A DNA stretch of 34,117 nucleotides from positions 1 through 34,117 of the forward strand of contig URYE01000022.1 in the NCBI GenBank assembly GCA_900551945.1, in the 5' to 3' direction. The notes beneath the pieces are model-generated. The model did not search any database and was not told the DNA's origin. It worked only from the letters and a program-made list of their open reading frames with translations. The position numbers and the translations under genes were made by a program. Numbering within the stretch: position 1 is the first letter of the stretch; every line of letters begins with the position of its first letter. Shown here piece after piece: positions 26,082-34,117 of the stretch. This stretch comes from an uncultured Eubacterium sp. GTDB taxonomy: Bacteria; Bacillota; Clostridia; Lachnospirales; Lachnospiraceae.

Positions 26082-28280
26082 ATGAAGATTATTAAGAGAA
26101 GTGGGTCAGAGGTGACCTTTGATATAGCTAAGATTATGGCAGCAGTTGCAAAGGCTAATAAGGAAGTTGTCCATAATGAAAGGTTATCAGATGAACAGAT
26201 TTCAAAGATATCTAAAAATGTTGAAGATATCTGTCAAGAGATGAACAGGTCGTTAAGTGTAGAAGAAATTCAAGACCTTGTTGAAAATCAGATTATGAAT
26301 TTAAGAGCATTTTCAGTAGCAAGAAAGTATATAACATATAGATATAAGAGAGCATTAGTGCGCAAGTCTAATTCAACAGATGAGCAGATTCTTAGCTTGT
26401 TAGAGTGTAATAACGAAGAAGTTAAGCAGGAAAATTCTAACAAAAATCCTACAGTCAATAGTGTACAAAGAGATTATATGGCAGGAGAGGTAAGTAAAGA
26501 TATAACAAGAAGATTTCTTCTTCCTCAAGATATAGTTGATGCACATGAACAGGGGCTTATACATTTCCATGATGCAGATTATTTTGCACAGCATATGCAC
26601 AACTGTTGTCTTGTTAATCTCGATGATATGTTACAGAATGGAACTGTTATTAGTGAAACTATGCTTGAAAAGCCACATAGTTTTTCTACAGCTTGTAATA
26701 TTGCAACACAGGCAATAGCACAGATTGCAAGTTCTCAGTACGGCGGACAGAGTATCTCACTTGCTCATCTTGCACCATTTGTTCAGATAAGTCGTGAAAA
26801 GTTTATAAGAAAAGTAAAAGAGGAATTTGACAAGACTGGCATTGAATACACAGAAGAAAAGGTAAAAGAAGTAGCAGAATTAAGAGTTCGTGAAGAAATT
26901 AAAAATGGTGTACAGATGATACAATATCAGGTAATTACATTAATGACTACTAACGGACAAGCACCATTTGTTACAGTATTTATGTATCTTGATGAAGTTC
27001 CAGAAGGACAGTTAAGAGATGACTTAGCACTTGTAACAGAAGAAGTTCTTCGTCAGAGAATACAAGGTGTTAAGAATGAAAAAGGTGTATGGATTACACC
27101 AGCATTTCCTAAGCTTATATATGTGCTTGAAGAAGATAATATCACTGAAGGGTCTAAGTATTGGCATTTAACTAAGTTAGCAGCAGAATGTACAGCTAAG
27201 AGAATGGTTCCTGATTATATTTCAGAGAAGATAATGAAAAAGTTAAAAGATGGCAACTGTTATCCATGTATGGGTTGTCGTTCTTTCCTTACAGTATATA
27301 AAGATGAAAATGACAAGCCTAAGTTTTATGGAAGATTTAATCAAGGTGTTGTAACTGTAAACCTTGTTGACGCAGCTTGTTCGTCTGGAAAAGATATGGA
27401 TAAGTTCTGGAAAATCTTAGAAGACAGATTAGAGCTTTGTAAGAGAGCGCTTATGTGCCGACATTATAGACTTAAAGGAACTCCATCAGATGTTGCTCCA
27501 ATTCTTTGGCAGAATGGTGCGCTTGCAAGACTTAAAAAGGGTGAAACAATAGACAAGTTGTTATATGGTGGCTATTCTACTATTTCACTTGGATATGCAG
27601 GTCTTTGTGAATGTACAAGATACATGACAGGTGTATCACATACAGACCCTAAGGGAACAGAGTTTGCACTTAAGGTTATGCGTTATCTTAATGATATGTG
27701 TAAGAAGTGGGCTAAGGAAACTAACATTGACTTTAGTTTATATGGAACACCACTTGAGTCTACAACATATAAGTTTGCTAAAAATCTTCAAAAGAGATTT
27801 GGTAAAATTCCTGGTGTTACAGATAAGAATTATATTACTAACAGCTACCATGTAAATGTTACAGAAAAGATAAATGCTTTTGACAAGCTTAAGTTTGAAG
27901 CACAGTTTCAAGAGCTTTCTCCAGGTGGTGCTATAAGTTATGTTGAAGTTCCAGATATGGTAAATAATATTCCTGCTGTATTATCAGTTATGCAGTACAT
28001 TTATGAAAATATTATGTATGCTGAACTTAATACTAAGAGTGATTATTGTCAAGAATGTGGGTACAATGGTCAGATACAGATAATTACAGATAAAGATGGA
28101 AAGCTTATTTGGGAGTGTCCTAACTGTGGTAATAGAAATCAAGATAAGATGAATGTTGCAAGAAGAACTTGTGGTTATATTGGAACACAGTTCTGGAATC
28201 AAGGAAGAACTCAAGAAATTAAAGACAGAGTGCTTCATCTTTCTAACGGAACTTTTGAACAGGATACACAGCAGGCGTAA
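26082..28280 (+). CDS. nrdD: Anaerobic ribonucleoside-triphosphate reductase (class III)
   Basis: A 732-residue glycyl-radical enzyme that reduces ribonucleotides to deoxyribonucleotides without oxygen. It has an N-terminal ATP-cone (IKRSGSEVTFDIAKIMAAV), the catalytic barrel, a zinc site CQECGYNG...CPNCG near residues 655-685 and the glycyl radical motif RTCGYIGTQFW near 698. The frame opens at a TTG at 26019, but that lies at the predicted transcription start; the ATG at 26082, 7 bases after AGGAGA, is the start. It is activated by NrdG, encoded immediately downstream, and likely repressed by NrdR through the boxes upstream. Confidence 0.96.
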   Translation: MKIIKRSGSEVTFDIAKIMAAVAKANKEVVHNERLSDEQISKISKNVEDICQEMNRSLSVEEIQDLVENQIMNLRAFSVARKYITYRYKRALVRKSNSTDEQILSLLECNNEEVKQENSNKNPTVNSVQRDYMAGEVSKDITRRFLLPQDIVDAHEQGLIHFHDADYFAQHMHNCCLVNLDDMLQNGTVISETMLEKPHSFSTACNIATQAIAQIASSQYGGQSISLAHLAPFVQISREKFIRKVKEEFDKTGIEYTEEKVKEVAELRVREEIKNGVQMIQYQVITLMTTNGQAPFVTVFMYLDEVPEGQLRDDLALVTEEVLRQRIQGVKNEKGVWITPAFPKLIYVLEEDNITEGSKYWHLTKLAAECTAKRMVPDYISEKIMKKLKDGNCYPCMGCRSFLTVYKDENDKPKFYGRFNQGVVTVNLVDAACSSGKDMDKFWKILEDRLELCKRALMCRHYRLKGTPSDVAPILWQNGALARLKKGETIDKLLYGGYSTISLGYAGLCECTRYMTGVSHTDPKGTEFALKVMRYLNDMCKKWAKETNIDFSLYGTPLESTTYKFAKNLQKRFGKIPGVTDKNYITNSYHVNVTEKINAFDKLKFEAQFQELSPGGAISYVEVPDMVNNIPAVLSVMQYIYENIMYAELNTKSDYCQECGYNGQIQIITDKDGKLIWECPNCGNRNQDKMNVARRTCGYIGTQFWNQGRTQEIKDRVLHLSNGTFEQDTQQA

Positions 28281-28281
28281 T

Positions 28282-28809
28282 ATGTATATTGGAGAAATTA
28301 TAAAAGCAGATAGTGCCAATGGAGAGGGAATAAGAGTTAGTATATTTGTATCGGGTTGCACTAATCACTGTAAGGGTTGTTTTCAACCACAGACTTGGAA
28401 TTATAATTATGGTTATCTTTATGATGATAATATGGAAAATGATATTATAAATGAGCTTTCTCAGTCTTATTATAATGGTTTGACTATTCTTGGTGGTGAG
28501 CCTTTTGAGATTAGTAATCAGCAGGGCTTATTGCCGCTTATTAGAAGAATTAAAAAGGAATTGCCTGATAAGACTATATGGGTTTATACGGGATTTACTT
28601 ATGATGTAGACCTTGTAGCAGGTGGTAAGCGTTATACTAATGTGACTGATGAGATTTTAGACTCTATTGATATTCTTGTTGATGGTAAGTTTGTTGAGGA
28701 GTTAAAGAGTCTTATGCTTAATTTTAGGGGGTCTTCTAATCAAAGAATTATAGATATGAGGGCTACTAGGAAAGCTGGGAAAGTTGTGTTATCGAAGCTT
28801 AATAATTAG
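28282..28809 (+). CDS. nrdG: Anaerobic ribonucleotide reductase activating protein
   Basis: A 175-residue radical SAM activase. CTNHCKGC (residues 26-33) is the CxxxCxxC cluster motif, and FVSGCTNHCKGCFQPQTWN is typical of NrdG. LTILGGEPFE is the SAM-binding GGEP motif. It creates the glycyl radical on NrdD. The ATG is one base after the nrdD stop; an upstream in-frame start at 28153 lies inside nrdD and is not needed. The family B hairpin follows 24 bases after its stop. Confidence 0.95.
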   Translation: MYIGEIIKADSANGEGIRVSIFVSGCTNHCKGCFQPQTWNYNYGYLYDDNMENDIINELSQSYYNGLTILGGEPFEISNQQGLLPLIRRIKKELPDKTIWVYTGFTYDVDLVAGGKRYTNVTDEILDSIDILVDGKFVEELKSLMLNFRGSSNQRIIDMRATRKAGKVVLSKLNN

Positions 28810-28833
28810 TTTTTTTAAAATATATCTCTATGT

Positions 28834-29051
28834 AAAAACTGGTATTACATTTTATAGTTGATGAATAAAAGATAAGTAGTTCTAAGATGTGCTGATTAAA
28901 ATAGTGCAGTCTGGCGTGAACGCAACCAATACGACATCGTGTCGTTAGTTGCTTGCCACGACGTCCTGTCGTGGCATCACTGTTTTCCTACAGCACAACT
29001 AAGAACTACTTATCTTTTATCATATACTATAAAATGCAATACCAGTTTTTT
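28834..29051. repeat. Family B hairpin repeat, copy 2, with a two-hairpin apex (218 bp)
   Basis: The left arm (28834-28894) and right arm (28991-29051) pair over about 61 bases with five mismatches and one gap. The ends AAAAACTGGTATT/AATACCAGTTTTT match copy 1 at 8450-8583. The ~96-base apex is richer in G+C and holds two hairpins side by side: GCAAC..ACGAC/GTCGT..GTTGC (28922-28952) and GCCACGAC/GTCGTGGC (28955-28975). It follows nrdG and ends in six T, so it can serve as a terminator. Confidence 0.85.
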
Positions 29052-29088
29052 ATAAACCACTACTTTTTATTAGATTAAATTTTATATT

Positions 29089-29408
29089 TTAATAGTTGGT
29101 GGAGGTGTAGCAGAAGGAGTTTTTGTTTATTAGAGCTTTTCCTAAGCCAGTGCCGATTACGTCTGGGGAAAGAAATAGCATTTCTAGTTTTTTACCTTGA
29201 ATACCCATAAATGCAGTTGGGGTGTTGTAATCATCGGTGGCAATTATTAAATGTTCTACTTGTGCAAGTGCTAGTGGAACGTATTTTTTATATCGTCAAT
29301 TTCACTATCTGATAAAAATAGATGTGTTTGGCGAACGGATTGTTGCCAAATTTCTACAAGTTGTTGTATTAATTTATCTTGTCTTATGTTTAGTTCGATT
29401 ATATTCAT
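29089..29408 (-). pseudogene. Frameshifted and truncated GNAT acetyltransferase
   Basis: On the - strand an ATG at 29408, preceded by AAAGGA, begins MNIIELNIRQDKLIQQLVEI, and the frame stops after SEIDDIKNTFH. A shift at the AAAAAA run restores KYVPLALAQVEHLIIATDDY, then AFMGIQGKKLEMLF and the CoA-binding turn GTGLGKALINK, followed by a short unrelated tail and a stop at 29089-29091. This is the N-terminal two thirds of a YjaB-like GNAT N-acetyltransferase. One-base indel in a homopolymer plus loss of the C-terminus; the break lies 38 bases from the hairpin repeat. A sequencing error would explain the shift but not the truncation. Confidence 0.8.
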
Positions 29409-29511
29409 AAATAATTCCTTTCGTTTTTCGTAGGTGAAAAGCTACTAACTTTTACCTTTAGGTGATATTGAAATTTAAAAATAAAAGTATTTATTTTTAA
29501 AGGGTTTTAAT

Positions 29512-30288
29512 TTAAGCATTACATATATTTAATACTTCATCAAATACTAATTTTCCGCCAAATAAATCTAGCGCACTTCCGATTGTTACATCTATTTGAT
29601 TATTTCCTAATTCTTTTAAAAGTCTTAAATCGTCATAACTTCCAACACCACCTGCATAAGTTATTGGAAGCTTGTTACACTGTGATAAGATTTTAACAAG
29701 GTCTGACTCTATGCCATGAGCTTTTCCTTCTACGTCAACGGCGTGAATTAAGTATTCATCACAATAAGATGACAGTTCGTTCATCAGTTGTGGAGTTACT
29801 TTGACATTTGTAAATTTTTGCCACCTATCAGTTACGATGTAATATCCATCTTCTTTTTTGCGACAGCTTAAATCTAATACTAAGTGTTCTTTGCCTGTTT
29901 CACTTACTATTTTATCAAGGTTATCAAAACGTATTTCTCCATTTTTAAATACGAAAGAGGTCACTATAACATGAGAAGCTCCGTATTCAAGAAAGCGAGT
30001 AGCATTTTCATTATTAATTCCGCCACCTAACATAAGTCCTTGAGGGTATGAAGCTAGGGCTTTTTTTGCTTGAGTTACGTCTGCTTCATAGTATTCTGAT
30101 GTGGTAGGGTTTAGTAAGATTATGTGTCCGCCTTTTAAGTTGTTATTTTTATAAAGAGAAGCATAGTAACCGCCATCTTTGTCGGAAACGAAGTTTTCTT
30201 TTGCGTAGTCACCAGCATCTAGCAAACTGCCACCAACGATTTGTTTTACTTGTCCGTTATGTATATCAATACAAGGTCTGAATTTCAT
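29512..30288 (-). CDS. hisA: Eukaryotic-type HisA (ProFAR isomerase)
   Basis: A 258-residue TIM-barrel enzyme. Sequence blocks MKFRPCIDIHNGQVKQIVGG, LVLDLSCRK, YLIHAVDVEGK and ITYAGG match the fungal and plant His6/HisA lineage rather than the usual bacterial HisA. It catalyses the fourth step of histidine synthesis, isomerising ProFAR to PRFAR. It stands alone: no other his gene is in the window. The acidic residue after CI and the Asp of HAVDVEG are in the catalytic positions of the family. The start has TTGGAGAAAATATG upstream. An AT-rich hairpin TAAAAATAAA/TTTTATTTTTA just after the stop may end transcription. Confidence 0.88.
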   Translation of the reverse strand: MKFRPCIDIHNGQVKQIVGGSLLDAGDYAKENFVSDKDGGYYASLYKNNNLKGGHIILLNPTTSEYYEADVTQAKKALASYPQGLMLGGGINNENATRFLEYGASHVIVTSFVFKNGEIRFDNLDKIVSETGKEHLVLDLSCRKKEDGYYIVTDRWQKFTNVKVTPQLMNELSSYCDEYLIHAVDVEGKAHGIESDLVKILSQCNKLPITYAGGVGSYDDLRLLKELGNNQIDVTIGSALDLFGGKLVFDEVLNICNA

Positions 30289-30530
30289 ATTTTCTCCAAT
30301 CTGCGCTAGGGCTTTTCAAATTTTTTAAATAGTATATCATTATTTTTGCTAATTTGTAAAATAAATAGCAATGAGTCAAAGTTTGTATTTACACTATAAA
30401 ATAACAATTGTATTTATATATTACTGATATTTAGTTTTGGGCAATGGAAAATATTCGAAATTGTTATTGGGAAGTTAAAAATATGGTAAATACTTAATTT
30501 AGGTTTAAATAATATTTGCAATATGTTTGT

Positions 30531-30599
30531 TTGTACAATATAATATTGTATTTGTATAATAGTTATTATTGTTTATAGTTTTTGTAAACAATAATTTTT
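30531..30599 (+). promoter_or_regulatory. Promoter of the ABC-F gene with a hairpin and T-run at the predicted start
   Basis: TTGTAC (30531-30536), 18 bases, TATAAT (30555-30560). Next, ATTATTGTTTA (30565-30575) pairs perfectly with TAAACAATAAT (30585-30595) and runs into TTTTT. The transcript should start near 30567, so this hairpin would be its 5' end. It leaves a leader of about 140 bases to the ATG at 30710. Attenuation or mRNA 5' protection are both possible; the rest of 30289-30530 shows no feature I can name. Confidence 0.6.
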
Positions 30600-30709
30600 G
30601 ATTGTGTTTAAGTAAGTAACAGAGTGGATTGTGAATATCCATTTGGCATTTTATAAAGTCTTTGGAGAGGGACTATAAAAAATACTACGTTGAAATTAAG
30701 AGGTTTATA

Positions 30710-32503
30710 ATGTTAAGTGTAAAGAAGCTATCATATTCGTATCCTAATAAAGATTTATATAAAGATATATCATTTACTATAGAAGATAATAAACATTGTG
30801 CTTTTATTGGTTCTAATGGAACTGGAAAAAGTACTCTTGTAGATATGATTATGCACAAAGAAGATTATATATATGATGGTAAGATTGAGATTAAGGACAA
30901 TGTAAAGGTAGGTTATGTAAGTCAGTTTGCTGATGTTGACCCAGATTGTGAAACTACAGTATTTGATTATCTTAGCGAAGAATTTGTATCTATGAATGGT
31001 GATATGAATATTGTATGTGACAGAATGGCTGGGGCTGAAAATATAGAGCTTTTGATGGAAGAATATCAAGATATTCTTGATAATATGACAAGAGCTGATT
31101 ATGACAATTATGAAGTAAATATTAGAAAGAAGTTAAAAGTTGCAGGACTTGAAAGTAAAGAAAAGCTTGAGATTAATAAGTTAAGTGGTGGTGAGTTTAA
31201 GCTTATACAGGTAATGAAGGAAATGCTTGTTGTACCTGATATTATGATAATGGACGAACCTGATGTGTACCTTGATTTTGAAAATCTTAATGCACTTAAA
31301 AATCTTATTAATTCTTATAAGGGAACACTTATTGTAATTACTCACAATAGATATCTTTTAAGAAATTGTTTTGATAAGATTATTCATCTTGAAAACATGG
31401 AGGTTCAAGAATATGATGGTAGATATATGGATTATAATCTTGAGCTTTTAAAGACTAAAATTGAGATTTCAAAACTTGCGGCAGCAGATACAGAAGAAAT
31501 TGAACGTAATAAAAAGATTGTCGAAAAGTTAAGAAAAGATGCTACAATGTTTTCAAATGCTGCACTTGGCAGGTCACTTCATGCGAGAGTTTCAATCGTT
31601 GAAAGACTTGAGGCAAGGAGAATAAAAGCACCATTTCTTGAAATAAAAGAGCCAAAGATAACATTTAAAACAACAAAAGAAGTTTCTAATATAAGTGACA
31701 ATGTAAATGTACAAGATAGTGAAACAACAGATATTCAAAGTAACAAGCCTATTATAAAAGTTGAAAACTATAATTTAGCTTTTGAAGATAAGCTTCTTGA
31801 AAATGTATCATTTGAGATTGGTGAGCATGACAAAGTTGCTATTGTTGGTGCAAATGGTACGGGTAAATCTACTTTGTTAAGACATATAAGTAATAATAAT
31901 ATGTCATCAATTGATATAAGTGAAGATGTTAAGGTGTCATTTTTATCGCAGATACCAGCAGATATGCTTAACGTGGAAAATACTGTTGTGGAAGAATTTG
32001 AAGAACTTGGTTTTGAAAATGTTAATGCCGTAAAAGAATATCTTGATAAGTTCTGTATAAATGAAGATATGTTATATAACAGAATTAAAAATCTTTCTGG
32101 CGGGGAGAAAAATATTTTACAGCTTGCAAAGATTTGTAAGACAGGTGCTGATTTATTGTTGTTAGATGAGCCTAACAGTCATCTTGATTTATATGCACAA
32201 AAAGCACTTGAAAAAGCTATAGAAGATTTTGAGGGTGCAGTTCTTATGGTATCACATGATTTTTATACTGTTGCAAATTGTATGGACTATGTGCTTTTTG
32301 TTGAAGATAATACATTAAGAAAGATGAGCATACGAAAGTTTAGAAAGATGATATATGCTAATCATTTTGATAAGGATTATCTTGAAAATGAGCAAAAGCG
32401 AAAGGAAACAGAAGAAAAGGTTAGGCGTGCGCTTATTGCAAATGATTTTGAAAAAGCAGAAAAATTATGTGATGAGCTTGAGCAGATTGTTAAGAAGTTG
32501 TAA
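30710..32503 (+). CDS. ABC-F family ATPase
   Basis: A 597-residue soluble protein with two ABC domains and no membrane segment. Domain 1: Walker A GSNGTGKST near residue 34, signature LSGGEF, Walker B IMIMDEPDVYLD. Domain 2: Walker A GANGTGKST near 379, signature LSGGEKN, Walker B LLLLDEPNSHLD. The P-site tRNA-interaction linker lies at about 230-340, and a helical C-terminal tail ends in ELEQIVKKL. ABC-F proteins act on the ribosome, either as translation factors or to give antibiotic protection; which applies here is unclear. A longer TTG-started frame from 30662 is rejected because AAGAGG sits 6 bases before the ATG at 30710. Confidence 0.9.
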   Translation: MLSVKKLSYSYPNKDLYKDISFTIEDNKHCAFIGSNGTGKSTLVDMIMHKEDYIYDGKIEIKDNVKVGYVSQFADVDPDCETTVFDYLSEEFVSMNGDMNIVCDRMAGAENIELLMEEYQDILDNMTRADYDNYEVNIRKKLKVAGLESKEKLEINKLSGGEFKLIQVMKEMLVVPDIMIMDEPDVYLDFENLNALKNLINSYKGTLIVITHNRYLLRNCFDKIIHLENMEVQEYDGRYMDYNLELLKTKIEISKLAAADTEEIERNKKIVEKLRKDATMFSNAALGRSLHARVSIVERLEARRIKAPFLEIKEPKITFKTTKEVSNISDNVNVQDSETTDIQSNKPIIKVENYNLAFEDKLLENVSFEIGEHDKVAIVGANGTGKSTLLRHISNNNMSSIDISEDVKVSFLSQIPADMLNVENTVVEEFEELGFENVNAVKEYLDKFCINEDMLYNRIKNLSGGEKNILQLAKICKTGADLLLLDEPNSHLDLYAQKALEKAIEDFEGAVLMVSHDFYTVANCMDYVLFVEDNTLRKMSIRKFRKMIYANHFDKDYLENEQKRKETEEKVRRALIANDFEKAEKLCDELEQIVKKL

Positions 32504-32728
32504 GTATTGATTTATTTGAAATAGTGGGGATTATTAAAGTTAAAATAGAAAAATACCGATATTTATAGTTAGTAGTTAAGTGAATATTTAAAATTTGCGC
32601 TACTATTTACTTAATACTATTATTATTGTTATGACAGTTTATCAAAAGGTACTTGCATTTTACTGACAAAACTCATTACATTATGTGATGGTATTAAAGT
32701 AATACAAATTTATAGGAGAGAAAAAATC

Positions 32729-33091
32729 ATGGAAGATATCAGAAACGAACAAAAGGAAGCATTAGAAACATTAGTGGAATTTAACGAAAAGCTTGTTAAG
32801 AATATGAATATAATTGTTAAGGAATTGTCAGGACAAAGACTTGATGATACAGATAAATTTTTAAAGGGAATTATTGATGCTGTTAATTGGGAAGTTCAAG
32901 TTTTGAATGGTACAATGTCACTTTTAAATGAAGATAAAGAAAGAATTAACAAAGAACAATTTAATTCTAAGATTGTAAATTTTGGTGAAGCTATTAAGGA
33001 AAATGATGATACTAAGATGGCTGCTGCAATTAAAGAACTTATACCAGAATTTGAAAATCTTGGCGAGAGTGCTAAGGAAGTTATAAAATAA
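32729..33091 (+). CDS. Small all-helical protein of unknown function
   Basis: A 120-residue acidic, strongly helical protein with heptad-like leucines (ALETLVEFNEKLVKNMNIIV; IKELIPEFENLGESAKEVI). It has no cysteine, signal peptide or membrane segment. It starts after AGGAGAG at good spacing. I do not recognise the family. A 225-base gap from the ABC-F gene with a patchy hairpin at about 32573-32625 suggests separate transcription, and a terminator follows at 33211. Confidence 0.7.
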   Translation: MEDIRNEQKEALETLVEFNEKLVKNMNIIVKELSGQRLDDTDKFLKGIIDAVNWEVQVLNGTMSLLNEDKERINKEQFNSKIVNFGEAIKENDDTKMAAAIKELIPEFENLGESAKEVIK

Positions 33092-33210
33092 AAATTTGCT
33101 TATATCATTTTTAAATGATAATTGCATTACAGGAAATGGCAAAGCATAGAAATTTAAAATATCTAATTTAGGTATTTTTATCTTGTATAGCTTGTTTTAG
33201 AAAGTAATGA

Positions 33211-33252
33211 GGGCAGTTGCACTAAGAAAAATTAATGCGACTGCCCCATTTT
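33211..33252 (+). terminator. Terminator between convergent genes
   Basis: GGGCAGTTGCA (33211-33221) pairs with TGCGACTGCCC (33236-33246) with one G.T pair, followed by CATTTTTA on the + strand. It lies just after the mntP stop on the other strand, so it may act in both directions. Confidence 0.75.
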
Positions 33253-33263
33253 TATGTTTATTA

Positions 33264-33821
33264 TTAGAGAATACCAAGTCCATCAAGTAAGACTTTGATA
33301 CCAATTAATATAAGAATAACGCCACCACAGATTTCAGATTTTGACTGATATTTGTCACCAAATATGCTTCCAATCTTAACACCAACTGCTGAACAGACGA
33401 AAGTTACAACTCCAATAAAGGAAACGGCTGGAATGATACTTACTTGAAGGAATGCAAATGTTACACCTACTGCTAATGCGTCAATACTTGTAGCAACTGC
33501 AAGTAAGAACATATTTTTAACGTCCATTGAAGCGTCAACTTTTTCTTCTTCACCGAGGGCTTCTTTTATCATGTTAGCACCTAAAATGAGAAGTAGCGCA
33601 AATGCTATCCAATGTGCATATTTTGTAATCATGTCGGCGAAGAAGCTTCCTAGTAGATATCCAATAAGTGGCATTAATGCCTGAAAACCACCAAACCAAA
33701 GTCCTGCTATGCACATGTGTTTTGGTTTGATTTTGCCAAGAGAAAGTCCTTTGCATATTGATACTGCAAAGGCGTCCATTGATAATCCAATGGCAAGAAT
33801 AAATAATTCTGCTAAAGTCAT
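33264..33821 (-). CDS. mntP: Manganese efflux pump MntP
   Basis: A 185-residue protein with six hydrophobic segments in two related halves. AIGLSMDAFAVSICKGLSLG near the start and AVATSIDALAVGVTFAF in the second half are the paired Asp-containing helices of the MntP (DUF204) family, which export Mn2+. AAGAGG precedes the ATG. In many bacteria mntP follows a yybP-ykoY manganese riboswitch; I could not find one in the ~120 bases upstream. It stands alone and faces the right-hand repeat. Confidence 0.93.
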   Translation of the reverse strand: MTLAELFILAIGLSMDAFAVSICKGLSLGKIKPKHMCIAGLWFGGFQALMPLIGYLLGSFFADMITKYAHWIAFALLLILGANMIKEALGEEEKVDASMDVKNMFLLAVATSIDALAVGVTFAFLQVSIIPAVSFIGVVTFVCSAVGVKIGSIFGDKYQSKSEICGGVILILIGIKVLLDGLGIL

Positions 33822-33937
33822 AATAAGCCTCTTTTCTGCACACTTATATTACATGATATTTTAGTTTCTGTGTGCTGGAAACTGTTGTTGTTACTTTGTT
33901 TGTAACTTGTATTTTGATGGGAGTATATTATTAGCAT

Positions 33938-33978
33938 AAAAAAAGAGACTTATAGACAAATCAATGTCTATAAGTCTC
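33938..33978 (-). terminator. Minus-strand terminator beside the right repeat
   Basis: GAGACTTATAGACA (33945-33958) and TGTCTATAAGTCTC (33965-33978) pair perfectly over 14 bases; on the - strand the stem is followed by seven T (33944-33938). It ends transcription entering from the right-hand repeat. The left repeat copy has no matching terminator. Confidence 0.85.
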
Positions 33979-34017
33979 ATCATTTAATGATATACCGGGT
34001 TCTTTCTAACCATTGTG

Positions 34018-34117
34018 TCGATCTGACTACTCTTCATAGCAAACTATGAAGGTTCTAACTGTTGATATTTTGCAGTAATCGTACATCATTTTCAGACTTT
34101 GGATATACTGTCTTTCT
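34018..34117 (-). repeat. Right copy of the terminal inverted repeat, cut by the window end
   Basis: Reverse complement of 44-143 at 91 of 100 positions. It has the same two hairpins: GTATATC/GATGTAC, where the C to T change makes a G.T pair, and CTTCATAG/CTATGAAG with loop TTTG. The stem of hairpin 2 differs from the left copy at two pairs, both compensated. In the frame open in the left copy, TAA is replaced so reading continues through the hairpin to a TAG. The match runs to the last base of the window, so the repeat probably continues. Confidence 0.85.

Noticed and set aside
6324..29051. CRISPR array or phage attachment sites from the repeats
   Set aside because: The repeats are few, far apart, palindromic over their whole length and lack regular spacers; no cas or integrase gene is present.
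33822..33937. yybP-ykoY manganese riboswitch before mntP
   Set aside because: The upstream ~120 bases on the - strand are AT-rich and lack the conserved riboswitch core; only a ribosome binding site is clear.
44..34117. A 34-kb composite transposon bounded by the inverted end repeats
   Set aside because: The genes inside are core functions in normal clostridial order (rel, aspS, glyA, nrdDG) with no transposase. Two independent copies of a small element, perhaps with the contig ending at repeats, is simpler.

Overview
The window is an AT-rich stretch of bacterial chromosome. It uses AGGAGG-type ribosome binding sites, a strong T/A third-position bias and compact operons. The gene content (bifunctional Rel, HemZ, anaerobic NrdDG, a NhaC-type antiporter, KtrAB, a FeoB-associated cysteine-rich peptide, a GGDEF protein and a chemoreceptor) fits an anaerobic, motile or chemotactic Firmicute, most likely Lachnospiraceae. 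That placement is inference. No prophage, plasmid or CRISPR gene set is present; most genes are ordinary core and transport functions.

Layout. Positions 44-143 and 34018-34117 are an inverted pair of 100-base repeats (91 of 100 identical) that bound the window. Between them on the + strand come an orphan solute-binding lipoprotein (453-1688); the rel - MBL hydrolase - hemZ operon (1839-6283); aspS (6632-8437); a chemoreceptor (8963-11287); glyA (11410-12651); and a PanE-like reductase with an SseB-like protein (12922-14272). On the - strand follow a broken PIN-domain remnant and a nhaC - MATE pair (14344-17158). Next is a compact eight-gene + strand operon (17411-23294): acetyltransferase, FeoB-associated peptide, poly-cysteine Fe-S protein, a HypA-like protein lacking its zinc domain, CorA, a HAD phosphatase, TrkH/KtrB and TrkA/KtrA. 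A 53-residue - strand ORF and a divergent GGDEF gene come next, then nrdD-nrdG (26082-28809) under a promoter with two NrdR-like boxes. The right end holds a frameshifted GNAT remnant (-), an orphan eukaryotic-type hisA (-), an ABC-F ATPase (+), a small helical protein (+) and mntP (-).

Best non-coding signals. (1) The end repeats contain two hairpins, one of which differs between copies by two compensated base-pair changes. (2) Two families of long hairpin repeats, MITE-like, lie between genes: family A at 6324-6476 and 12758-12822, family B at 8450-8583 and 28834-29051. The B copies sit just after aspS and nrdG and end in T-runs, so they probably act as terminators. The larger B copy has a two-hairpin GC-richer apex. 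(3) Strong sigma-A promoters can be read for rel, aspS, glyA, the GGDEF gene, nrdDG and the ABC-F gene. At glyA and ABC-F a hairpin with a T-run starts at the predicted transcription start.

I see no single large new system. The candidates most worth a second look are the covarying end repeat, the hairpin-repeat families, the Fe-S/truncated-HypA pair, and the eukaryotic-type HisA standing alone.
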